From: an uncultured Eubacteriales bacterium
Lineage (GTDB): Bacteria; Bacillota; Clostridia; Christensenellales; UBA1242
Assembly: GCA_949031345.1 (NCBI GenBank)
Contig: CARNVA010000006.1
Coordinates: forward strand, 21,953 to 85,952
Reading direction: 5' to 3'
DNA length: 64,000 nucleotides
Part shown: positions 17,481 to 28,000 of the stretch, piece by piece
How positions within the stretch are numbered: the first letter of the stretch is position 1
Layout: each line of letters opens with the position of its first letter
Translations under genes and position numbers: made by a program
The notes under the pieces: generated by a model
What the model saw: only the letters and a program-made list of their open reading frames with translations
Databases searched by the model: none
Told to the model about the DNA's origin: nothing

Positions 17481-18938
17481 TTAAAACAACGAAGATAGCA
17501 AACGCATAATTGCTTGAAGCATTTTTGTAAGGAAACTCTTCTTTTGAAAGAAATTTATATTTACCTCTTGTGAATTTCGCATGTCTTCAGCATATATTTC
17601 TTGATGATTTTTGTTCAACGATTTTGAATAAATTATCACGGTATTTTCGAAGTTTAACCCAAACGAACGATTATCCATATTGCAAGTGCCGATTGACAGC
17701 AAATTGTCATCTACAATCAAAACTTTGCTGTGAAGGAAGCCTGAGTATAAATAAACTTTCACGCCCATTTCGGCCATCTCTTTTAAGTATGACAATGTCG
17801 CAAGATAAACGGTTTTTTTGTCCGGTTTTCTTGGCACCATTATTCTTACATCAACCCCACTTTTCACAGCAATTCTAAGCGCAGCAAAGAATACATCGTC
17901 TGGAATAAAGTAAGGGGTTTGAATATAGACACGATCTTTGGCATTTGTAATCATTTTCACAAAGGTTTCTTTTATTCTCTGTACTTGACTATCAGGGCCA
18001 GAAGTTAAAACCTGCACCGTCGCATCACCGCAAATTCTCGGGCTTGGGAAATAACCATTCTCAAGATAAAGTCTTGGCGGAGTGCTGTCATTTTTGCAAT
18101 ATCTCCAATCATCAAGGAAGATATTTTGCAAACCATAAACACCACTACCCTCTATTCTGATATGAGTATCTCGCCATGGACGCAATTTCTTATCTCTGCC
18201 CATGTGGTCGTCACGAATGTTCATGCCACCCGTATAGCCAACTCTTCCATCAATAATCACAACTTTTCGGTGATTTCGATAGTTTAACTTAAGATTGATA
18301 AGTCTAATGTGCATGAATGGCGGAAAAAATTCCCCCACTTCGCCGCCAGCCTGCTCAAGCTTTCTGAAAAAGCGTCTTGGCGCTTTTCTCGATCCAATTG
18401 AGTCATAAATAAGCTTAACATCCACACCTTCTTTGGCTTTTTTGCAAAGGGCTTCCATAATTTCATTGCCCGCACGATCATTTGCGAAGATGTAATACTC
18501 AATATTGATTGAATATTTTGCCTTTAAAATATCATCCTTTAAGGCTTTAAGCATGCTTTCACCTTTGGTGTAAACTTTAATGTCATTTGCAGGCAATGGA
18601 TAGGAGCCGTATGCATAACACATTGAGGCAAGCTCTCGATTTTCTTTTAAAATTGAGTCAATTCGCATTTCTTCCAGAGTTTGAATGCCGTCAATGTTGC
18701 GAATGATATCACGCTCAGAAATAGACTTTCTTCTTATCATCCGTCTTGTTCTGACACTTAAACCACTTCCAAAAATGATATAAAGAATAAAACCAATAAT
18801 TGGCACAAAGGTTAAAATCGTCAGCCATGCGATAATATTTTCAGGCTTTCGTCTTTCAAGAAAGACCATACCCAGTAAAAGCAGAAAATTGATGCCTGCT
18901 CCGACAGTAATCGCATACTTTAATATTTCGCCAAACAT
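17481..18938 (-). CDS. cls: cardiolipin synthase (485 aa)
   Basis: A membrane enzyme that condenses two phosphatidylglycerols into cardiolipin. Two N-terminal membrane segments (about residues 6-28 and 37-58) are followed by two phospholipase D motifs: His223-x-Lys225-x4-Asp230 in HRKVVIIDGRVGYTGGMN and His403-x-Lys405-x4-Asp410 in HSKVLIVDDNLLSIGTCN. Length is normal for the ClsA type. The longest frame starts with TTG one codon earlier, but the ATG at 18938 has GGAGG five bases ahead and is used here. It is a single gene behind the giant surface-protein gene, with about 135 bp between them containing one hairpin. Confidence 0.95.
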   Translation of the reverse strand: MFGEILKYAITVGAGINFLLLLGMVFLERRKPENIIAWLTILTFVPIIGFILYIIFGSGLSVRTRRMIRRKSISERDIIRNIDGIQTLEEMRIDSILKENRELASMCYAYGSYPLPANDIKVYTKGESMLKALKDDILKAKYSINIEYYIFANDRAGNEIMEALCKKAKEGVDVKLIYDSIGSRKAPRRFFRKLEQAGGEVGEFFPPFMHIRLINLKLNYRNHRKVVIIDGRVGYTGGMNIRDDHMGRDKKLRPWRDTHIRIEGSGVYGLQNIFLDDWRYCKNDSTPPRLYLENGYFPSPRICGDATVQVLTSGPDSQVQRIKETFVKMITNAKDRVYIQTPYFIPDDVFFAALRIAVKSGVDVRIMVPRKPDKKTVYLATLSYLKEMAEMGVKVYLYSGFLHSKVLIVDDNLLSIGTCNMDNRSFGLNFENTVIIYSKSLNKNHQEIYAEDMRNSQEVNINFFQKKSFLTKMLQAIMRLLSSLF

Positions 18939-18986
18939 CAATTCCTCCTTTTAAAGAATATTTTATAAATTGAAATAAGTGAGATG

Positions 18987-19016
18987 GGGCGAAACTTGTA
19001 CAACCAAGCCTCGCCC
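18987..19016 (-). other. hairpin between the giant gene and cls
   Basis: GGGCGA/TCGCCC arms (18987-18992, 19011-19016) enclose a second CTTG/CAAG stem. No U-run follows, so it is not a standard terminator. It may be a structured 5' leader of cls or an RNA-processing site. Confidence 0.35.
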
Positions 19017-19074
19017 ACACCACTTTAATTTGAATAAGCACAAATATTTAAAATCTTATTGCTAATTCTCAGCA

Positions 19075-22000
19075 TTAAGCCTTTGGCAAATCTTCTTTAA
19101 GACTTACATTCACTGTGCCTAAGATTACCTTTCCGTCACCCGTTTCATCTTCGCCTATGTTACGATCCTTGCCTGAAACTTTCATCAGAATTTGGATTTT
19201 TACATACTGGTCACGAGTGAATGATTTAGGGATAGTCAAAATGCCTTCTGAAGAAATTTTAGCATTACCCACAGAAGACCCACTTGAATCAGGACTCTCT
19301 TCAATCGCAAATGAGAAGTATTGTAATTTGTCAGAAACTGATACATCCTCTCCTGTAGTTATTGAGCCATTAGATAAAGTAGCTCGCTTTAATTTAAATG
19401 CACCCGTCATCCAATTTTCAAGTCTGATATTATATTCACTTTCAGTAGAGCCTGCGTCCGTTATATCTATTGTAAACGCAATTGGCGTTTGCAACTTTTG
19501 AAGAACATAAGCATATCCGGTAACTGTATAATTTGCAGTAAATCTATAAGCATAGATAGTTTCATCATTTAAATATTTTCCATTTACAATATAATATTTA
19601 TTTATACCGAAATAGTTGTTGCTTCCAAGTCTTTCAATGTTTTCAACGAAAGCAATGTCATTTTGAATTGCTGAAACTGTGAAATTGTAAGTATTATCAC
19701 TTTCTTGCAATATTATCTTTCCGGTCTTCTCCTCTAAAATTTCTGAATTACCATTTTTAATATAGAAGAATTGTGTATAACGATTGCTTACCGAACTTAT
19801 CTTTATTTCATCATTTAGTTTAACATTTATTCCTAAATATTGTGAAAGTGAAACATAATATGTTCTTGCCCAGCTATAACCTGTGTTTTGAAGAGAAATT
19901 GAAGTTGAAACATTTGTAGTATCGTTTTCATTTGTTCCATTTCTTCTAAGAGAAACATTAAATGAAACATCTGTGTTTCCTGGGACAAGAACTTCAAGTG
20001 TATCATTTAAGAAACTTTTAATTTCAAAGCCTGAAGTATTATCTCCACTTTCCACCATTTTCCCCACTTCAAATGCTTCTCCATCACGAATTACATTATT
20101 TTCAGCCTGTTTAATTGAAGCAAGTCGTCTTATTGTAATGACGATTGGACAATCACAATATTCAATGACACTGTCATAGTCACTTTGATTATTGTCATTT
20201 GGATTTGAATCATATTTTAAAGTAATGACAAGTCTTAATTGTGCTGTATTTGTTCCTTCAAATATGTCTGTGTTTTTAATTACTGGCATCTTCCAAAGCT
20301 CAGCATCATATTCTTCTGCTTGATTTCCTGTTGCTTCTTTTATTTTTCCACGAACGGCTCTTGGCCCTGAAGTAGTTGGTGTGACTTCCTCACCCTCAAT
20401 TACTTCCTCATTTTCATTTGAGAAATAACCAGTCTTGGTTGCAAATGTCCATTTTTTATTTGAAGTATCGTCTGTTGCTGCAGGAACTGGAGTATTTTTA
20501 TTTATATCCTGAACAAATTCATTCGTCTTTACATTATAAAGTTTTAAACTTTCAACGCTTATGAATTGAATCATTGGAAATTTCAAATAATCTGTACCAT
20601 TTACAAAGTTAATAGTGTAAGCGCCTTCACTTGCATTAGAGTTGTCCTTTGCAACATAACCTACATTTCCATAAGAAACGTTCTTATTTGCAGGAATCTC
20701 TAAATAAACTTTTTGTTCATCTTTTGCTTGAGGAACTGTATAATTTTCTCCAAACTGCCAAGTTTCTATATTTTGGAAATTTAAAAGCTTAACTTTGCTC
20801 AATTCTGAATTTGGCGTTTGTGGAGAAGATGAATTGATAACATAATTGTTTTGACCACCAGATTGTTTTGTGATAGAAAGCTCTTGATAAACAGCGCCTA
20901 AATCTAAAAATTCCTCTTCAGTAATTGTAATGCTGTTTGAAATTGTTGGAGTAGGCTTTGTTGCTTGAAGTCTGAAATAGAGTCTATATTTATAATCATA
21001 ATCATCTGTTCCTTCAAAATAATAATTTTGGTCACCAAATATTACTGCAACAACATTGTTGAATAATATATCTTTACCATCTTTATTATATGAATAGCGT
21101 TTTGCACCTTCATTATAAGACCAATCACTCTTTTGAGAAGAATTTATGTTTGTAAATATTTTTTGATTAAGATTTTCTGCTTTATTAAAAGAAACAGATT
21201 CAATCATTTTGTCTTCAGATATAATAATATTAAAATTCTTTGTTGACAATTCACCTGCACTAGGATTATTTTTATGTTTTATTGAAACATATCCATTTTG
21301 CCCTGTCAAAGTAAAATCATTATAATATAATCCATTGTCATCTGATTTCGTTTCTGAAATTGTGTTGACATTGTCAAAGTTGGAGATGATTGTGCCATTT
21401 TCTTCCTCTGTTGCATTATCTGCACTTCCTGCAAAGGATACAACATAGTCTGATACAATTTTAAACACAACATAATATACTCTTGTGAAATCTCCAACAT
21501 TATATACCAGTTTGCCAAGTACATAATCGCCAGTATTCTTCGCGCCATAAGGAATCAATGTATAGTCATATACATTTTTATTTGAATTGCTTATTGCACC
21601 TCTGAATACATAATTCAAATTATAAACATTGTCATCGCTTCCGTTATCATTTACGCTTCTTTTAAACTCGCCAATGTTGTAATCTTTTTTGTTTAAATAA
21701 GAATTAACTAATTCGCCTAGATAAATTTCATCTTTATCGCCTTTGCTATATTCTTTTTCAGTAATTCCACTTTCAAAATCGGAATATCTTTCATGATTTG
21801 CATAAATGAAATTGAATGCAATATGAGATGTTCCTTGAGTAAAATCTGAAGCTGAGATTGGTCTGTTTGTGGTTGGGTGTTTAATTCCAATCAAAGTAGA
21901 TAGTGATGAATACTCTCTATTAACTTCAAGAGTAATAAAGTTTCCAGCCATAGATGCGGCTTCGGCAACTTCGATATCTACGCTTGCCATGTAATAATAG

Positions 22001-25000
22001 TTGAGTGTAAATAATTTTTCGCTTTTGCTTGATGCATCATCAATGCTTCCATCATTCATTACAAATGTAAGATTTAATGCAGCTTTGTTGATTTCATCAA
22101 GTTTGATGCTTGATGGCCTTTGTATTGTGCCTCTGCTTTCAGCTGTGTTGACCGTTGTTGTTTCATCATCTTTCTCAACTTCAATATCAATATCTTCACC
22201 TTTGAAGATAGAGTTATATTTTTCATAATCAACCAAAATCTCTTTGCCGTTTTCATCAAGACCATAAGTCATTTGAATTCTGTTTGCAAGTGAGATTTGC
22301 GGCTTTTCATTTTGTATTGCAAAAATTGAAGCTGACAAGTCTAAATCCAACTTTGTCTTTTCATCTTTTAAATCTTCTGAAGTGATGTCTTGATCTTGGT
22401 TTTCAGCATTCTTTTTCTGCAATAATCTATCATTACCTTTAATGCTTATGCCAAGTTTATCAAGTTTTGAAGCAAGATAAAGACCATGATATGTTTTATT
22501 AAGAAAAGAAATTCCAAGATCGTAATACAAGGTTTTACTTTGGTCATTTGCTGAGATAAAAATTGGGAAAGATGCATAATATTTTACATTTTCTGTGCCA
22601 TTTTCTACAGCGGAGAAAACAAAGTAATAGTCATCTTGATATCCAGCCATTGTGTCATTAAGCTTAGCTTGGATAAGTCTTCCCCCTGCAAGTAAGCCAT
22701 TTGTAGCAGTCTTATCCACATATATTTTTTCATAACTTACTGAGTTTGTCTCAGTTTTTCCGTCATTTTCTTCTGTATACAATCCTGCTTGAGTATAATT
22801 TGAAACTGTTTGAAGTTGAAGTTGCAAAGTGTTTCTCATAATTTTTACATAGTAAACCTTGCTTACAGATTGATAGGTCACAGCAAGCTCAACAAGTGCT
22901 TCCGAGCCTGAAGTGCCAGTAAGCTCAAACTTGACATTTTTATTTAAATCAATTGTTCCATTTAAGCTTACCTCTTTAAATGTGCCGCTTTCTTCTCGAA
23001 CAGAAACCTTTGCATTGCTTGACTTGCTGTTGACAACCACTGAAAAATTCTTTTCATCAAAATTATTGTTCCAATCTTCAATTGCCTGTGTATTATAAAC
23101 GACTTCATTTCTTTCGTTTCTTTCACTTAATGCTTGGAAAATTTGCACACGATTTGCATTGCTGAAGATTGCTTTTTTGTTAAGCATAGTTTTGATATTT
23201 TCATACACTACGCCGCTTTCAACAAATTCATTTGTCAAGTTTGCAGTTGAGTTTGGTGCTGGATAATTCAAATTCAATTGCACGCTTGGTGCAACTACGA
23301 ATGAATATGTCAGCATATATGATTGATAAATCTCGCCTGCTCTTGCAGCTGAAACGCTTCCTTTGAAAATTTTCACTTCAACACGAAGCTCTATTGTAAC
23401 CTTTGAAGAAACATAACCAGTGAGAAATTCAAATTTACCATCAGTAAACTCCACCCCTTTAAATGCAGGATTTGGTGAAGTAGCTTCCAAAGTTATGCTT
23501 GAATTTTCGCTTAAACTTGAAGTTGTATTATAAAGATTTTCAACATCAACTTCATGGCGTTGCCCGGCTATTATCTCGCCCTCAGCAGTAAACGAGCTGA
23601 TTGAATTTATGTTGGCTTTCAAAGTATATTCTTGAGTAAACTTGAACTGCTTTCCATCTAAAGCCATTAAGCTTTCACTTAAATCAGTTTTGCCTTCACA
23701 ATCAAATTCTACAACATAATCAATTGTGATTTTCATGTCTGAAATAAGGTCATAAACTCTGAAGAATGAGTTGTTGCCAATAAATTCAACAAAATCTTTT
23801 CCTTCACCTCTTATTTGAGCAGATTTAATTTTAAATAATTCTTCAAGAGAGTCTTTCCCTTGTTTTAAAGCAATGAATTGACCGTTTACTTGGTGATCCA
23901 TTCCCGCTTTAAGAGTTGTTTTACTTTCGTTTGGATAATAAGTCACATTGGCTTTTAAGTTTACTGTAAATGTTGAAAGATATCCAACATTTGTATACGC
24001 AGCAAAGGTCACAACCTTATCTGAGTCAATATAGTCCTTAAGGATAATGTCAAACTTGCCTGTAGCTTTATTATAGTTGTAACTATCAATAAATTCTTCG
24101 CCGCTGATTGCATTTACGCTTAATCTGTTGTATATTATTGTGCCAATTGTCGAACCTGACTCTTCTTTCTTTATTAGGTTGATGTTTAGTGAATAGCTTG
24201 ACATCTCGCCATTTTTAAGAGTAATTGCATAGTCAGTGCTTTCAACTCTTTCATTTTCTGTGTTGAATTCAACAGTGAAAATTTCAGCATCTTCATTAAG
24301 AATGAATGTATAAAGTTGCTCGCCCCCCACAACAGAAAGCTCTTCCTTTGTTCCGCCATTATAACTATGTTTAATTGTAATAGTCATCTTAGTTGAAACA
24401 AGAGGTCTGTAGAACATTGTTCTGTAATCGTTTGAGAAAGAAATATCAAGATAATTCTTCCACATTTCTGCATTTGTAAGCACTCTGTCGCCTACAACCA
24501 CAGTTGTTACTTCATTTGTATATTTTAAAGTAGAAAGCAATTTCACACCATTGTATGAAATGCTTGCGTCACCCTTTAATATGGTGACATTGACCACTTC
24601 ACCTATGATTTCGCCATCAAAATTATCTAAGAAATAGTCATGTTCTTTTAAATCTATATTGATTGGAGTTGTATTTGCAGCAAACTCTTTAATCACCTTA
24701 TCACCTTTGTTGGTGAATTGAATAGTTGAATTTGAATTTATATCAAGTGTCAAAATTGTGTTGACACCTTCTTTGCTTGATGCATTATCGCTTCCAGAAA
24801 GAACGATGTCTTTGCTTACCATAAATTTCTTTTCATTTTCATGCAAAGTCTTATTGTCATAAAGCTTTTCAAGGTCAACTTCATTTATTTCATTAAGCCC
24901 ACCTTGAATATACTCAGTTGTTCCACCCTCTCCGTCGCTATAAGCATAGATAGGTTTTTCAACAATAAGGTCAGGTCTAACTTTAAGAAGATAATAGAAT

Positions 25001-28000
25001 GATTGTCTGTTTCCAGAGCTTCTTTCCAAAATATATTCAAATGCAATGAAGGCATCATCTGTTAAAGAAGTTGGAAGGTGATTTAATGTCAAATAACCTT
25101 TTGCTTCTTTATTTATATTGTCTTTATTAACTATTTTATCTTTGACAAGACTTGAATAATCATCATATTTTTCGCCTATTGTCACATCTTCGCCATCCTC
25201 ACCTTGTAAAACATAGTTTTCATCTAAAACATAATTTTCAAGATATTGAGCAAAGTTTTTAATTGTATAAAGTCCGCCATCTGTAAGATTTGTGTTGTTG
25301 TCATGTGTGTATTCACTTAAGATTTGGCTCTTTTGACCAGCATTTATTTCATTATATATTCCCTTTTCAAGCAATTGTTCTGGTTTTAAAAGTGCAGTCT
25401 CTAAAGTACGATCATCCGCCACCTTGTCTGAATTGTATTTTACAAAATCATAGCCAGCAGAAGAAAGAATGTAAGGAATATGCATCGTTGCGTATGTTTG
25501 ACCGTCAGTTGATGAGACAACTCTGATAACTAAATATTTTGTTTCGTCATTAAGCCCAGCTAGGATTGCTGTCTGGCTCTTAAATGAAATGTTGCTGTTG
25601 CTTACTTCATAGTTTCTTATTCTGTTTCCAAAATTATCAATAGAGCCAGCTTCAAGATTGTAATTATCAAAATGGTTTAACTTCCAAACCCAGCTCTTGT
25701 TTGCAGCAAATACAAGATATTCAATATCTTTATCATCATTTTTTACTTTTTGCGTGTCTACTTTAATAGCATTGCTAAGGCTATCATTCGAGCTGATTGC
25801 AAACTGAGAAGCGATATGCTTGTAAACATCATTGTCATAAACCTCACCTGAGTTGATAAGCTCTATATTCACTTCAATTTCATCAAAAATAATCGAGCCA
25901 TATTTGATTGTAAGAGTTGTGCTGAGGTTTTTCTGATTATAATCAAAGAAGAAATTTTTATTTTCTACTCTTTTAATTCCTTCAGCTGTATAATTGAAAT
26001 AGTCACTAAATTCATAAGTGATAGAAAAGTCGCTTGCAGAGCTGCTGGTTATCAATGCGCCACTATGTCTTGTAACTGAGACTAAGTCGCCCATTGATGA
26101 CTGGTCGCCCAGCACATAGAGCGTGCCTTTTTTATCTTCAATCTTAAGGTCGCGATTAACTGTGAATGTAATTGGATGGTCAATTGCATAGTAATTGCTT
26201 CCTTCTGGTTGGAAATATACTGTGAAATTCTTTACTTCCTCATCCCAGAAATCTTTGAATTTAAGTTGGTTGTCAAAAGGCTTATAAACACCAATTGCAC
26301 CACTGATTGCAGTTTCACTGGCAACAAGTCTATACTTGCTGTCTACAGAATTTAATACTATATAATATGTTGGACTGGTAAATGCACTGTTAAGTGAAAC
26401 TTCTACGCCACCTGCATTGAGGTTTGTCACCTTGTTGACAAGCTCTGTATTATTTTCCTCGCCTGCATAAACCTCGTTGTAAGTCTCATTTGAGACAGAT
26501 ACATTTGGTCTAAGCACGATATCGAGAGAGGTGTCAACTGCACCAGAGCCACCTTCGTCTGAAACTGCAAGTTGGATAGTGTGCGCTGAAGCAAAGTTTT
26601 TCTTTATATAAATTTTTGTGATAGTCGCTGTTGCAAGAATATTTCTGATGTTTTCAGCAAGATAATTGCCTCTAAAATCTATTGGACCTGCATCATTATA
26701 AAGCTCAAGCATTCCATTAAGACCAAATAAATCTTGAATTTGTTTATCTGAAAGATTTGCAACTGAATAATATTGAGGGCTGAATTTGAAGGTAATTAAA
26801 TTGTATAATACATCATTTCCAGTCTCATCTTTGCAATAGAATTTGATTACTTCTTTAAGGTCAAGATAGGCATTGCTGTCACTTGAAGCACCGTATTTAG
26901 TAACTACTGCTTTTGAAGTATCCTCTGACTCTTTTGAAGGATTTGCAACATAAGGGTCATAGTTTCCGTTGTCTGCAGAGTCATAGGCAATCTTGGTAAG
27001 TCCGGTTGATTTTACATCAAAATTTATTATAAATTCTTCTCCGTCTTCATTAAGAAGAGTTGAATTTCCGTCTGCACTTTTAATCACAAGTGAAAGTGGA
27101 ACAAAATCGTCACTTTGAGTATTTCTGAAAGTAAATGATTTTCCGTCTGCTGACAAGGTGATAATATTCATATTTCCACCCTTCAAAGCAAAGCTCCATT
27201 GTCCGCTTAATGTTTCAGTCTTTCCTTTTTGGTCAGTGATTGTAAGGTATGCCCCTCTTGCACCAACAAGTTTATTGATAAAATCTGTCACATTGGTTGA
27301 AACATCACTTGTATCTGCTGTAAGAGAAATTGTAATGGCTGTTCTAAATAATCCATCATTATTGAGGCTTTGCTCAACCTTAACCTTATTTCCGCCATTT
27401 ATTGCTCTTGAAATATCATTTTCTGTAAGCTCAATTTTCATAGCGGTTGGTTTATAAACACAAATGCGATCTGTAAGAGCGTTTGTCCAATTGATTGGCT
27501 CATCTTCACCATTGTCATAATTAAGAGAGATATATCCCAGTCTTATCCCCTGAATTTCATTTATCTGAACAGATGATTTTGTGCGCACTCTATATTCAAG
27601 ATAAGCTTCTCCAGAGTCGGTTGCATTTGTAAGTACGCCATCGTCAAAGGTGAACAATTCCGAAATGTCGTTTCCTGCAACATCCAAAATCACTGGTTTC
27701 ATAAGACCTTTTTGAAATTCATCTTTAAATACTGGCACAGACTCGCTTCCGATTTTAAAGCCAATGCCGAAATCATAGTCACTGCCTTGATTTATGCTTG
27801 TTTCATTGTTTACAACAGGGAAAAGTGTTGTATCAACATTGAAATCATAAACAGAATCTGTATAAAGAGATTTCTTACAGTTTATTCTCTTATATCCGCT
27901 GCTCATTTCAACAATATTATAAAGTCCACTTTCGCTAAGGTCTGGTTTTACTGTTGCAAAATAAAGTGTAAACACACCTGTGTTATATAAAGTCAAACGA

